A DNA stretch of 64,000 nt, taken from NCBI GenBank assembly GCA_036494465.1, contig DASXOJ010000051.1:1-64000 (forward strand). Direction: 5' to 3'. How positions within the stretch are numbered: position 1 is the first letter of the stretch; every line of letters begins with the position of its first letter. A model generated the notes under the pieces. It saw nothing but the letters and a program-made list of their open reading frames with translations. It did not search any database and was not told where the DNA came from. The position numbers and the translations under genes are program-made. Shown one piece after another: positions 17,000 to 24,617 of the stretch. Origin of the DNA: CAJCJE01 sp036494465. GTDB taxonomy: Bacteria; Actinomycetota; Actinomycetes; Mycobacteriales; Pseudonocardiaceae.

Positions 17000-17917
17000 A
17001 TGTTCGAACTCCGGATCCTGGCCGGGTTGTACGTCTTGTTCGTCCTGTTCCGGCTCACCGGGATCGACGGCAACCGGCACACCGCGTCGCTGCTCGCGTT
17101 GACGCCGTACTTCGTGCCCGCCGGGTTGGTCCTCGGTGGACTGTCGCTGGGCTTCGGCCTGTTCGTGGCGGGCACGGGAGTGCTCGTGTCGACCGTGGTG
17201 CTCGGCGCGCTGATCGCACCCCGGATCATCCCGAGCAGGCAGCCCGCACTGAGCGGACCGCGACTGCGCGTGCTGGCGAGCAACCTCTACCTGGGCCGGG
17301 GCGACGTGAAAACCGTCGTCGAACTGGTTCGGGAACTCGACGTGGACGTGCTGAACCTGGTCGAGCTCACCGCGGAAGCCGCCGACGACCTCAACCGCGC
17401 GGGCTTGTTCGAACTGCTGCCGCACCAGGTGTTCCAGCTGGCCGAGGCCGGGCGCGGTTCCGGCCTCGCGTCGCGGCACCCGCTCGTCGAGCTCGACCTG
17501 GCCGGACCGGCGCTGCTGCAACAACCGAGCGCGCGCATCGACCTCGGCACGGGCGCGGTCGAGGTGCTCGCCTGCCACCCGGTCCCACCCACCAGCGAGC
17601 CAGCTGCCTGGAAGTCGGAGATCGGCGGCCTGCCCGCCGCACCGTCCGACGGTCCGATTCGGATACTCGCTGGCGACTTCAACGGCACCCTCGACCACGG
17701 CACCTTCCGCCGCCTGCTGCGGGGCGGCTACCGCGACGCCGCCGCGGCGCGGGGCGCCGGACTGCGGCACACGTGGCCCACCGGCGGGTTCTGGCCGCCG
17801 GTCACCATCGACCACGTGCTGGTCGACCGGCGCGCCGCGATCGTCGGCTACCGCGTGCTCGACGTGCCCAACTCCGACCACAGAGCCGTCTTCGCCGAGC
17901 TCGTCCTGCCCAGCTGA
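17000..17917 (+). CDS. Membrane-anchored endonuclease/exonuclease/phosphatase family protein
   Basis: A 305-aa protein. The first 80 residues form about three transmembrane helices (FELRILAGLYVLFVLFRLTG onward). Then comes an EEP-fold domain with the metal and catalytic motifs visible in order: LASNLYLG, LVELT (Glu ligand), the SGLASRHPL loop, GDFNGTLDH and NSDHRAVFAEL. The family hydrolyses phosphodiester or phosphomonoester bonds; this membrane-linked subgroup is uncharacterised and may act outside the membrane. The start is uncertain: ATG 17000 has GGAGG only 1 nt upstream, and a GTG at 16976 has GGAGG directly before it. The gene is divergent from the channel-like protein and upstream of an MFS gene. 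Confidence 0.82.
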   Translation: MFELRILAGLYVLFVLFRLTGIDGNRHTASLLALTPYFVPAGLVLGGLSLGFGLFVAGTGVLVSTVVLGALIAPRIIPSRQPALSGPRLRVLASNLYLGRGDVKTVVELVRELDVDVLNLVELTAEAADDLNRAGLFELLPHQVFQLAEAGRGSGLASRHPLVELDLAGPALLQQPSARIDLGTGAVEVLACHPVPPTSEPAAWKSEIGGLPAAPSDGPIRILAGDFNGTLDHGTFRRLLRGGYRDAAAARGAGLRHTWPTGGFWPPVTIDHVLVDRRAAIVGYRVLDVPNSDHRAVFAELVLPS

Positions 17918-17961
17918 AAATCCGTTGCGGGCCTGGACCGGTCTCGGTGACAGTGCCAGGC

Positions 17962-19203
17962 ATGGGATGGCTGGCGCGGGTGCGGATGGACGTGAGCCCG
18001 CTGCGCGATTCCGTCGAGTTCCGCAAGCTGTTCGCCAGCAACACGATCACGCTGCTCGGTTCGGAGATCACCGAGGTCGCCGTGCTCGTCCAGGTGACCA
18101 GGCTGACCGGCAGCCCGCTCGCGGTCGGCCTGCTCGGCGTGGTCCAGGTCGTGCCGGTGGTGGTGTGCAGCCTCTACGGCGGGCTGCTCGCCGACCGCGT
18201 CGACCGGCGCGTGCTCGCCTTCGGCTGCGAGGCGGTGCTGCTGGTGATCACCGTCGGTCTGCTGCTGAACTCACTGCTGCCACACCCCGCGCTGTGGGTC
18301 TTGTACGTGGCCGCCGGTCTCGCCATGTCACTGGCCGCGTTGCAACGACCGTCGCTCGACGCCGTCGTGCCCCGGCTGGTGGGCAAGGACCAGCTCGCCG
18401 CGAGCGCCGCGCTGCGCTCGGCAGGCACCGACGTGAGCCTGATCGTCGGCCCGGCGATCGGCGGCGCGCTGATGGCAGGGCCCGGACCGGGCTGGGCGTA
18501 CGGCATCGACGCGGTCAGCTTCCTGATCTCGATCGGGTTCCTGTTCGTGTTGCGCCCGATCCCGCGCACCGGCGACACCGACGTGACCGGGCTGCGCGGC
18601 ATCGCCGACGGGGTGCGCTACGCGCTGGGCCGGCACGAGCTGCTCGGCTCCTACCTGGTCGACATCGCCGCGATGACGCTGGCGTTCCCGGTCGCGCTGT
18701 TCCCGTTCATGGCGGTCGTGCTGCACGCGAGCTGGGCGCAGGGCCTGATGTTCTCGGCGAGCTCGGTCGGCGCGCTGCTCGCGTCGGCCACCAGCGGCTG
18801 GACCGGTGGCGTGCATCGGCACGGCCGTGCGATCGCGATCGCCGCCGCGGCCTGGGGCGCCACCATCGTCGGGTTCGGCCTCTCCCCGAACATCGGCGTC
18901 GCCATCGCGTTCCTGGTGCTCTCCGGCGCCGCCGACATGTACAGCGGCATCTTCCGCATGACCCTCTGGAACGGCACCGTCCCGGACGAGATGCGCGGCA
19001 GGCTGGCCGGCCTCGAAGTGCTCTCCTACGGGGTCGGCCCGGTGCTCGGCCAGGTCCGCGGCGGCGCCATGGCCAGCAGGTTCGGCATCCGCCTCACCCT
19101 CGCCTCTGGCGGCATCGCCTGCGTGCTCGCGTCGGGCGCGGTCTGCCTCACGCTGCCCCGGCTGTGGCGCTTCGACCAGCGGACTGTCGCTCAACGTGTG
19201 TAG
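17962..19203 (+). CDS. MFS transporter (EntS/MFS_3-like exporter)
   Basis: A 413-aa twelve-helix major-facilitator protein. It begins with the typical exporter stretch VSPLRDSVEFRKLFASNTI and has the helix 2-3 loop GGLLADRVDRRVLAFG and the helix 5 segment AASAALRSAGTDVSLIVGPAIGGAL, resembling enterobactin-exporter and macrolide-efflux relatives. It follows the EEP gene by 44 nt on the same strand. No strong ribosome binding site is seen; GTG 17947 and 17953 are alternative starts. Substrate unknown, most likely export of a small hydrophobic molecule. Confidence 0.85.
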   Translation: MGWLARVRMDVSPLRDSVEFRKLFASNTITLLGSEITEVAVLVQVTRLTGSPLAVGLLGVVQVVPVVVCSLYGGLLADRVDRRVLAFGCEAVLLVITVGLLLNSLLPHPALWVLYVAAGLAMSLAALQRPSLDAVVPRLVGKDQLAASAALRSAGTDVSLIVGPAIGGALMAGPGPGWAYGIDAVSFLISIGFLFVLRPIPRTGDTDVTGLRGIADGVRYALGRHELLGSYLVDIAAMTLAFPVALFPFMAVVLHASWAQGLMFSASSVGALLASATSGWTGGVHRHGRAIAIAAAAWGATIVGFGLSPNIGVAIAFLVLSGAADMYSGIFRMTLWNGTVPDEMRGRLAGLEVLSYGVGPVLGQVRGGAMASRFGIRLTLASGGIACVLASGAVCLTLPRLWRFDQRTVAQRV

Positions 19204-19213
19204 GTGATCACCT
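19202..19213. promoter_or_regulatory. Perfect 12-bp palindrome between MFS and the sigma operon
   Basis: AGGTGATCACCT overlaps the MFS stop codon and lies 96 nt upstream of the ECF sigma start, in the only non-coding gap before the Asp23 operon. It could be an operator, but no cognate regulator is identified. Confidence 0.35.
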
Positions 19214-19308
19214 CAGGCAATACTTGACTCCTGCCGTGACGAATCGCGAACAGCGGTGTCGTCAACGGTGTCGCCCCGGGACCGGGACGGCGCGGACGGG
19301 AGGAATCG

Positions 19309-19881
19309 GTGATCACGACCGAGGCGGACCCGGTCGGGGAGGACGTCCTCGACGACGCGACGCTGGTCGCGCGCGCCCGCGACGGTGACGTGCCCGCCTA
19401 CGAGCAACTGGTACTGCGCTACCAGGGGCAGATGTTCCGGCTGGCCATGCGCATGCTCGCCAGCCGGGGTGACGCCGAGGACGTGGTGCAGGACGTGTTC
19501 CTGATCGTGTGGCGGCGACTGGGCCAGTTGCAGGAGGACGCCGCGTTCGTCGGCTGGCTCTACCGGATGACCACCAACCGCTGCCTCAACGTGCTCCGTG
19601 CCCGTCGCCCCATGGCCGACGTCGACCTGGCCGAACAGGTCTCGTCGACCCCGGCCGGTCAACCGGATCGCGCGGCCGAGGTCGGCGCGCAACTGACCGC
19701 GTTGACCGCCGCGCTGGCTCAGCTCACCGCGGAACAGCGCGCCTGCTGGCTGCTGCGCGAGGTGCACGGCCGCTCCTACGAGGAGATCGCCGCCGCACTG
19801 GACACGACCAGTACCGCGGTACGCGGACGAATCGCCCGAGCCCGGGCCCAACTGGCGGAGATGATGGCGCCGTGGCGGTGA
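19309..19881 (+). CDS. ECF sigma factor heading the Asp23/AmaP operon
   Basis: A 190-aa sigma factor. Region 2 is at about residues 18-90 (YEQLVLRYQGQMFRLAMRML, GDAEDVVQDVFLIVWRRL, GWLYRMTTNRCLNVLR). Region 4 is at about 130-185 (LTAEQRACWLLREVHGRSYEEIAAALDTTSTAVRGRIARARAQL). GTG 19309 has GGAGG about 7 nt upstream. Its end overlaps the next start by 10 nt, and that gene encodes a zinc-finger/Asp23 fusion with an anti-sigma motif. The pair therefore looks like a sigma/anti-sigma switch controlling an envelope-stress operon, and autoregulation is expected. The trigger signal is unknown. Confidence 0.92.
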   Translation: MITTEADPVGEDVLDDATLVARARDGDVPAYEQLVLRYQGQMFRLAMRMLASRGDAEDVVQDVFLIVWRRLGQLQEDAAFVGWLYRMTTNRCLNVLRARRPMADVDLAEQVSSTPAGQPDRAAEVGAQLTALTAALAQLTAEQRACWLLREVHGRSYEEIAAALDTTSTAVRGRIARARAQLAEMMAPWR

Positions 19882-20417
19882 ACCAGACCACCGAGGGGTA
19901 CGAACTGCCCTGCGGCCGGGACGTCGAGACCGTCTGGGCGCGTCTCGACGAGACCGACGCGCACCAACGTGACTGTCCACATTGCACCGCCGCCCGGCAG
20001 AGCCTGCTCGTGCTGCGCTCGCTCACCGAGGTGATGACCGCCGACGAGTCCGCGCCGTCACCCGGCCTGACCGGCCGGATCATGTCCGCGGTCCGCGCCG
20101 AGGTTCGACGCGGCGACCTGGTCGAGCTGCCCAGTGCCGAGCCCGGTGGGGCGCGGATCAGCGAGGCCGCGATCGCCGCGGTGCTGCGCTTCGCCGCCGA
20201 TCAGGTGCCTGGTGTCCGCGCTCGCCGCTGCCGGATCCACGCCATCGAAGACGACCCGGGGGCCATCGAGGTGCGGATGACCATCGCGGTCAGCTACCGG
20301 CACTTCGCAGGCGCGCTGGACCGGATCCGGGAGCGGATCGAAGCCGCCGCCACCGGTCGGATCGGCGTCCGGCTGGCCCGGCTCGATCTCACCGTCGACG
20401 ACGTCTACCAGCCGTGA
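19872..20417 (+). CDS. Putative zinc anti-sigma factor fused to an Asp23-like domain
   Basis: A 181-aa protein. The N-terminal 45 residues carry Cys14, His31, Cys35 and Cys38, the last three in the H-x3-C-x2-C spacing of ZAS anti-sigma factors. No transmembrane helix follows. After a linker, residues 84-178 match the Asp23/Gls24 pattern (RISEAAIAAVLRFAA, VRMTIAVSY, RIRERIEAA, RLARLDLTVDDV). The GTG start at 19872 overlaps the sigma gene by 10 nt. I infer that the zinc finger holds the sigma factor and that the Asp23 domain links it to the envelope scaffold encoded downstream. The combination of ZAS and Asp23 in one soluble chain is unusual. Confidence 0.75.
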   Translation: MAVNQTTEGYELPCGRDVETVWARLDETDAHQRDCPHCTAARQSLLVLRSLTEVMTADESAPSPGLTGRIMSAVRAEVRRGDLVELPSAEPGGARISEAAIAAVLRFAADQVPGVRARRCRIHAIEDDPGAIEVRMTIAVSYRHFAGALDRIRERIEAAATGRIGVRLARLDLTVDDVYQP

Positions 20418-20425
20418 GGACCGCT

Positions 20426-20812
20426 GTGACCGTTGAGCTGACCAGCGACGTGCCCGGTTGCGAGGCGCACGTCGCGAGCCAGGTGATCGCCGCCATCGCG
20501 GTGCGCGCCGCCACCGGCACCTCCGGCGTGATCCGGCTCGAACCCGGCCTGGTCGGGCTGGTCGGATCGCTGGTCCGCACCGCGCGCGGCCAGCTCACCC
20601 GGGTCGATCCCGCGCCGACCGACGGCGTCCGGGTCACCGGCGACCAGAACGGCCTGCGCATCGAGGTCGACCTGGTCACCTCGGGTCAGGACCAGGTCGC
20701 CGCGGTGGCCGGACGGGTGCAGCGCGCGGTCGCTCGCTCGGTCCACGACGCCACCGGGTTGCCGGTCGCCGAGGTCACCGTGTCGGTACTGGACGTGGAG
20801 CTGAGCAGATGA
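20426..20812 (+). CDS. Asp23/Gls24-like protein
   Basis: A 128-aa protein with an N-terminal helix pair (EAHVASQVIAAIAVRAATGTSG) and alternating strands (VRVTGDQNGLRIEVDLVTS), then a helix and a final strand (GLPVAEVTVSVLDVEL), the Asp23/Gls24 topology. GTG 20426 has GAGG 5 nt upstream; a GTG at 20414 overlapping the preceding stop is the alternative. It is coupled to the next gene by an ATGA overlap. In Gram-positive bacteria Asp23 proteins form membrane-associated scaffolds bound to AmaP; this copy is likely one of several subunits. Confidence 0.75.
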   Translation: MTVELTSDVPGCEAHVASQVIAAIAVRAATGTSGVIRLEPGLVGLVGSLVRTARGQLTRVDPAPTDGVRVTGDQNGLRIEVDLVTSGQDQVAAVAGRVQRAVARSVHDATGLPVAEVTVSVLDVELSR

Positions 20813-21147
20813 AGCCCAGCGCCGAACTCACCGAACGACTCCTGGACGCGCTGCGCGCCGAACCGGGCCTGCGCCCCGCGACCCCGGCGAACCTGCCCGC
20901 CGTGCCGTGGGACCTGGACGCGTTCGCGATCGACGTGGACGCCGAGGCGATCGAGATCCGGGTGGTCGCCACCCGGCTGCCGCTGCCGCCGCTGGTGGAC
21001 CGGGCACACCGCACGCTGCGCGCGATCATCGACGAATCCCCGTTCAAGGCGGCGGTGCTGCGGATCGCGATCAACGACATCGACGCGACGGCCGTGACGT
21101 TTCCGGTGCCCGAGGGTCCTTCCGAGCAACCGCGATCGAGGGAGTAG
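20809..21147 (+). CDS. Small protein of the Asp23 operon, possibly a divergent Asp23 domain
   Basis: A 112-aa soluble protein. The second half has the strand-helix-strand pattern IDVDAEAIEIRVVATRLPLPPLVD, then a helix (RAHRTLRAIIDES), then a strand (KAAVLRIAINDIDATAVTF), loosely like the C-terminal half of Asp23. The N-terminal helix contains ELTERLLDALRAEPGL. ATG 20809 overlaps the preceding stop (ATGA), and the next Asp23 gene starts 4 nt after its stop. No named family is certain; context suggests a scaffold subunit or modulator. Confidence 0.75.
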   Translation: MKPSAELTERLLDALRAEPGLRPATPANLPAVPWDLDAFAIDVDAEAIEIRVVATRLPLPPLVDRAHRTLRAIIDESPFKAAVLRIAINDIDATAVTFPVPEGPSEQPRSRE

Positions 21148-21151
21148 CCGC

Positions 21152-21598
21152 ATGACCGAATCGCCCAGCACCGAGGTGGCGCGGACCAGCCAACTGGTCA
21201 CCACGCTCGGCACCACCACCATCGCCGACACGGTGGTGCAGAAGATCGCCGGACTCGCCGCGCGCGAGGTCTCCGGCGTGCACGCGCTCGGCGGAGGCGG
21301 CGCGGTGCGTGCGTTCAACGCGCTGCGCGAACGGATCCCCGGCGCGTCCGCCAGCGTCGGCCAGGGCGTGTCCGTCGAGGTGGGGGAGAAGCAGGCCGCC
21401 GTCGACCTGGACCTCATGGTCGAGTACGGCGTCTCCATCACCGACGTGGCCCGCACCATCCGCAAGAACGTGATCAACGCGATCGAGCAGATCACCGGCC
21501 TGGAAGTCGTCGAGGTCAACATCAACGTCAACGACGTGCACCTGCCCGGCGACGACGACAGCAGCGACGGCCGGACCGAGTCCGGCCGGGTGCAGTGA
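21152..21598 (+). CDS. Asp23/Gls24 family envelope stress response protein
   Basis: A 148-aa, canonical Asp23 protein with GTTTIADTVVQKIAGLAAREVSGVHAL, the strand VSVEVGEKQAAVDLDLMVEYG, the helix DVARTIRKNVINAIEQITGLEV and the final strand VVEVNINVNDVHL. Asp23 in staphylococci is an abundant membrane-associated protein tethered by AmaP and induced by alkaline or envelope stress. The tail is acidic (GDDDSSDGRTESG). It is the best-conserved Asp23 copy of the operon and sits in the middle of it, 4 nt after the previous gene. Confidence 0.93.
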   Translation: MTESPSTEVARTSQLVTTLGTTTIADTVVQKIAGLAAREVSGVHALGGGGAVRAFNALRERIPGASASVGQGVSVEVGEKQAAVDLDLMVEYGVSITDVARTIRKNVINAIEQITGLEVVEVNINVNDVHLPGDDDSSDGRTESGRVQ

Positions 21599-21608
21599 GG
21601 GAGCCGTC

Positions 21609-21782
21609 ATGAACGCGACAACGCTCGGCCTGCTCGCAGGCATCGCGCTCGGCCTCGCCGCCGCGTTCGGTGGATTCGGCGCCTTCCTGATCGTGCTCGT
21701 GCTCGGCGCGCTCGGTCTGCTGGTCGGCCGGTTCATCGACGGCAAGCTCGACCTGTCCCAGTTCACCCGGGACCGGGGATGA
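21609..21782 (+). CDS. 57-aa membrane protein of the Asp23 operon (DUF2273/CsbA-like)
   Basis: A small protein that is mostly one or two hydrophobic helices (TLGLLAGIALGLAAAFGGFG, then LIVLVLGALGLLVGRFIDGK), ending in a short charged tail (LDLSQFTRDRG). This is the size and shape of the DUF2273-type small membrane protein found next to asp23 and amaP in Firmicutes and Actinobacteria. It starts 10 nt after the preceding Asp23 stop, and its stop overlaps the next start (ATGA). It probably helps anchor or organise the Asp23 scaffold in the membrane. Confidence 0.85.
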   Translation: MNATTLGLLAGIALGLAAAFGGFGAFLIVLVLGALGLLVGRFIDGKLDLSQFTRDRG

Positions 21783-22186
21783 GCACCGACACGCTCCCGG
21801 ACGCCGACCCGACCGTGCACCACACCGGCCCGGTCGAGCCGCAGGAGCGGGGCACCACGACCATCGCGCAGCGCACCGTGGAACGGCTTGCCGCGCACGC
21901 GATCAGCGAACTGCCCGACGTCGGCGGGTCGGCGAAGCGGATGTTCCTGCTCGCGGGAACGGACGATGTTGCCCAGGTCAGCGCCACGATTCTCGGCCAG
22001 CGGGCCGCGCTCGACGTGCGCATCTCGGTGGTGTACCCGGCCTCGGTCGGCGCGACCACCGAGGCCGTGCGCGCGCACCTGATGCGCCGCGTCGAGGAGT
22101 TCACCGGCATCCGCGTGCACCGGGTCGACGTCACCGTGACCGCGCTGCACAGCAAGCTGACGGCGCAGGCCGGGAGGGTCCAGTGA
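21779..22186 (+). CDS. Asp23/Gls24 family protein, second copy
   Basis: A 135-aa protein with the same layout as the canonical copy: GTTTIAQRTVERLAAHAISELPDVGG, the central strands ATILGQRAALDVRISVVYPASVG, the helix AVRAHLMRRVEEFTGIRV and the strand HRVDVTVTALH. The N-terminal 25 residues are disordered. It is coupled to both neighbours by ATGA overlaps and is followed by the DUF6286 gene. It probably co-assembles with the 148-aa Asp23 protein. Confidence 0.88.
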   Translation: MSTDTLPDADPTVHHTGPVEPQERGTTTIAQRTVERLAAHAISELPDVGGSAKRMFLLAGTDDVAQVSATILGQRAALDVRISVVYPASVGATTEAVRAHLMRRVEEFTGIRVHRVDVTVTALHSKLTAQAGRVQ

Positions 22187-22722
22187 TTCGCAGGCCGCGC
22201 CGGGGCATCCCGGCCACGCTCACCGCTCTGGTCGCGCTGGTGGTCTGCGCGCTGGTCGCGACCGTCGCCATCCAGCTGATCGGCGGGCAGCCGCCGGTGT
22301 TCAGCTACCAGACCATCGCCGCGAACCTGCACCGCGCGCAATGGCGCGACCTGGTGGTCGCGATCGTCGGCGGGGCGGTCGCGCTGGTCGGCCTGATCCT
22401 GTTGCTGACGGCGGTCGTTCCCGGTCGCGCGATGGTGCTGCCGCTCGGGTCCGACGACTCCGACCTGGTCGCAGGGGTGTCCCGCCGCTCGCTGCTGCTG
22501 ACCCTGCGCAGCGCAGCTGGCGCGGTGGACGGCGTGGCCAAGGTGCGGCTCGCGCTGCGCGGCAGGACGGTCGCGGTCGTCGCGCACGCCGACCGGGTCG
22601 ACGACACGGGCATCGCCGACGCGCTGCGCGACGCGGTACAAGGCCGCGTCGAACAGCTCTCACCGGCGATCACCCCCACGATCAAGGTCCGCGTTCACCC
22701 GGCGCGAAAGGTGACGCCATGA
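22183..22722 (+). CDS. DUF6286 domain membrane protein
   Basis: A 179-aa protein with two predicted membrane helices (about residues 12-31 and 56-80, the latter DLVVAIVGGAVALVGLILLLTAV). A cytoplasmic part follows, with RSLLLTLRSAAGAVDGVAKVRLALRGRTVAVVAHA, an Asp23-like alternation. The start RRPRRGIPATLTALVALVVCAL matches DUF6286 proteins that sit beside Asp23 and AmaP in actinobacteria. It overlaps both neighbours by 4 nt. It is probably a membrane anchor of the scaffold; the exact role is unknown. Confidence 0.85.
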   Translation: MIRRPRRGIPATLTALVALVVCALVATVAIQLIGGQPPVFSYQTIAANLHRAQWRDLVVAIVGGAVALVGLILLLTAVVPGRAMVLPLGSDDSDLVAGVSRRSLLLTLRSAAGAVDGVAKVRLALRGRTVAVVAHADRVDDTGIADALRDAVQGRVEQLSPAITPTIKVRVHPARKVTP

Positions 22723-23306
22723 GCCGCAACCGGCCCGCGCGCCTGAACCGAACCCTGCTCGCCGTGCTCGGCGTCGTGTTGCTGGCGGCGGGCGGTTTCG
22801 CGGTCGTCGTGCACTTCGGGTGGTGGCGGGTGCTCGACCCGGATTCGCGGCTGATCCCCGGCACCGCGTTGCCCGGCACCGTGGCGCTGTACGTGACGGC
22901 GGCCGTCGCGATCATCCTCGGGCTGCTCTGCCTCCGGTGGCTGGCGGCTCAGCTGTTGGTCAAGTCCAAGACCCGGATGCTGCGGTTCGAGCACGACATC
23001 GACACCGGTCGCACCGAACTCGCCGCGAACGTGGCCATCGCGCCGTTCCTCGCCGAAGTGGCCGCCTATCCCGGCGTGCATGCTGCCCGTGGCACCTTGC
23101 ATGGCGCCCGCGCCGACGCGCGCCTGCACCTGGTGATCACCGCCGACCAGGACGGCGATCTCGGTGAGATTCGCCGCGCCCTGCACGACAACGGGTTGCC
23201 CCGATTGCGGCACGCGCTCGATCTGGAACTACTCCCGGTCGGTGTCGAGTTCCGGGTCGCCACTCCATCGGGTCAAAGAAATTCGTTTGCTGGCAAGACA
23301 AAGTGA
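22719..23306 (+). CDS. amaP: Alkaline shock response membrane anchor protein AmaP
   Basis: A 195-aa protein with two N-terminal membrane helices (about residues 12-33 and 49-71) and a cytoplasmic domain whose last part, ARADARLHLVITADQDGDLGEIRRALHDNGLPRLRHALDLELLPVGVEF, is the AmaP/Asp23-interaction type. In Staphylococcus aureus AmaP tethers Asp23 to the membrane. ATG 22719 overlaps the DUF6286 stop, and this is the last gene of the operon. It ends in a short basic tail (SGQRNSFAGKTK). Confidence 0.88.
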   Translation: MSRNRPARLNRTLLAVLGVVLLAAGGFAVVVHFGWWRVLDPDSRLIPGTALPGTVALYVTAAVAIILGLLCLRWLAAQLLVKSKTRMLRFEHDIDTGRTELAANVAIAPFLAEVAAYPGVHAARGTLHGARADARLHLVITADQDGDLGEIRRALHDNGLPRLRHALDLELLPVGVEFRVATPSGQRNSFAGKTK

Positions 23307-23446
23307 AATTTGTGTTGCGCGCCAACGGTTTTCGTTGACTGTGATCCAGGTCAAGTCGGTCGCTGGGCAACCCCACGCGTTTCGTTGCGTCATAATGGGT
23401 ACATAGCAAGAACCGAAGTGATCGAGACTGTGGTCGGGAGTTCGTT

Positions 23447-23740
23447 GTGTTCGCGATAATCCTGTTCGGCGTCGTTGTTCTGGCGTGCGCGGTCGTGGTC
23501 GTTCGGTTGGCGCGAGATGCTCGGGTCGATCCCGAAAGCGAACAGGACGTGTTCGAGCGTCGGGCACAGGCACGACGGGCCGCGTTCACGCGGGCTGTCG
23601 CCACCTTCTCCAGCTGGCGGCAGCAGCGGGCGCAGGTGCGCAGGCCGGTCCGGCGGGTCGAGCCCGCAACGGTCCGCTTCGCCCCGGTGACCGTCCGGCG
23701 CGATCGGGAGTCCCCGACCGTGCCCGCGATGTCGCGCTGA
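23447..23740 (+). CDS. Small single-pass membrane protein
   Basis: A 97-aa protein with one N-terminal hydrophobic helix (FAIILFGVVVLACAVVVVRLA), then a basic, Arg-rich cytoplasmic tail rich in helix formers (DVFERRAQARRAAFTRAVATFSSWRQQR) and a disordered Pro/Val/Arg end. GGGAG lies about 7 nt before the GTG start. It follows the Asp23 operon by 140 bp with a possible -10 (CATAAT at 23391-23396), so it may have its own promoter. No family recognised. Confidence 0.6.
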   Translation: MFAIILFGVVVLACAVVVVRLARDARVDPESEQDVFERRAQARRAAFTRAVATFSSWRQQRAQVRRPVRRVEPATVRFAPVTVRRDRESPTVPAMSR

Positions 23741-23771
23741 CCGGACGGCCAATCGTCCGTCCATAAAGGAT

Positions 23772-23818
23772 CCACTGGTTCGGCGTTCCCGCTCTGCGGG
23801 GAACGCCGGACTCAGTGG
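23772..23818. terminator. Shared terminator of two convergent genes
   Basis: A perfect 10-bp core stem, CGGCGTTCCC (23781-23790) with GGGAACGCCG (23799-23808), is extended by an outer CCACTG/CAGTGG pair. It lies between a plus-strand gene ending at 23740 and the minus-strand stop at 23812. Confidence 0.75.
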
Positions 23819-24204
23819 TGCCACGGGAACGGTGCCAGATCCGGCGCCACCCAACCGGTACGCGCCGCAGCGCCTGCCAGCGTCGACGAGCGGTAGAACC
23901 GGGTGAGCAGGCGCTTGTCCAGCAGCGCCGGGTTCCGTGCCGCGAACACGTCGAAGTCGGTCGCCTCGTCGTTGACCGCGTGATGACCGACCAGTTCCAC
24001 CCACGCCCGGCTGACCGTCGCGTGATACTTCTGCGGCTTGCCCACGTACCGGGTGGTCTGCCGGATGCCATCGCTGATCAACTCGATCGCGCGTTCCGTG
24101 CCGTGCCTGCGCACGGTGAGCCAGGTCAGCCGGACATGCTGGCGGTGCCCGAACCGGTGCTCAGGACCGACCGCCGCCGCCATCAGGTCGTCGAACTCGC
24201 TCAT
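23812..24204 (-). CDS. Conserved hypothetical protein
   Basis: A 130-aa soluble protein with the pattern F-GHRQHVRLTW-LTVRRHG-ERAIELISDGIR and then KYHATVSRAWVEL. This His-rich arrangement (HRxHxxLxW and KYHxT) is seen in a widespread bacterial family of unknown function. The invariant His and Trp residues suggest a metal or small-molecule site. ATG 24204 overlaps the MarR stop (ATGA), so it is in the same operon as the MarR gene and may act on the molecule sensed by that regulator. Confidence 0.75.
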   Translation of the reverse strand: MSEFDDLMAAAVGPEHRFGHRQHVRLTWLTVRRHGTERAIELISDGIRQTTRYVGKPQKYHATVSRAWVELVGHHAVNDEATDFDVFAARNPALLDKRLLTRFYRSSTLAGAAARTGWVAPDLAPFPWHH

Positions 24205-24617
24205 TCCGCCGCCTCCGTCAACGCGCCCAGCACGGCGTGGAACCCGGCCACCGCACTCTCCGGCAGGTCACCCAGCGCGCGTTGCTCCAGTTCGGCGAAG
24301 GTGCCGCGAATCCGGTCCGCGGCGGCCTTGCCCGATTCGGTCAGCTCGATCAATATCGCGCGACGGTCGCCGACCAGCATGAGCCTGTCGATGTGGCCCC
24401 GCTTGTACAGGCGATCCAACAGGCTGGTCATGGTGCTCGGCCGCGCCCCGGCTTCGGCGGCCAACTCGGACACGCCGCGGACGCGGCCGTCGGAGAGGAT
24501 CGCCAGCGCGTTGATCTCGGCCGGGGTCAGGTCGAGGTCGGCCAACTCGCCGGTCAGCCGGTGCAAGGTCGTGTGCGTGGCCCGCTGCAGCGCCAACAAT
24601 ACGATATCGGATATCAC
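24201..24617 (-). CDS. MarR-family transcriptional regulator
   Basis: A 138-aa winged-helix regulator: helix 1 (LLALQRATHTTLHRLTGEL), the DNA-recognition segment (SELAAEAGARPSTMTSLLDRLYKRGHIDRL), the wing (VGDRRAILIELTESGKAAADRI) and C-terminal dimer helices. GTG 24617 is chosen from the expected MarR N-terminus. A -10-like TACTAT (24626-24631) lies 8 nt upstream, so the mRNA may be leaderless. The region around it has three GATATC-containing palindromes, including one across the start codon, pointing to autoregulation. It forms an operon with the downstream hypothetical gene. Confidence 0.88.
   Translation of the reverse strand: MISDIVLLALQRATHTTLHRLTGELADLDLTPAEINALAILSDGRVRGVSELAAEAGARPSTMTSLLDRLYKRGHIDRLMLVGDRRAILIELTESGKAAADRIRGTFAELEQRALGDLPESAVAGFHAVLGALTEAAE

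Noticed and set aside
16870..17962. A single fused protein from the long frame leading into the MFS gene
   Set aside because: The frame upstream of 17947 is Arg-rich shadow sequence opposite the EEP gene and lacks homology; the MFS start lies near 17962.
23341..23354. A CRP-like site TGTGATCCAGGTCA upstream of the small membrane protein
   Set aside because: Only one half matches the consensus, so it is not supported.
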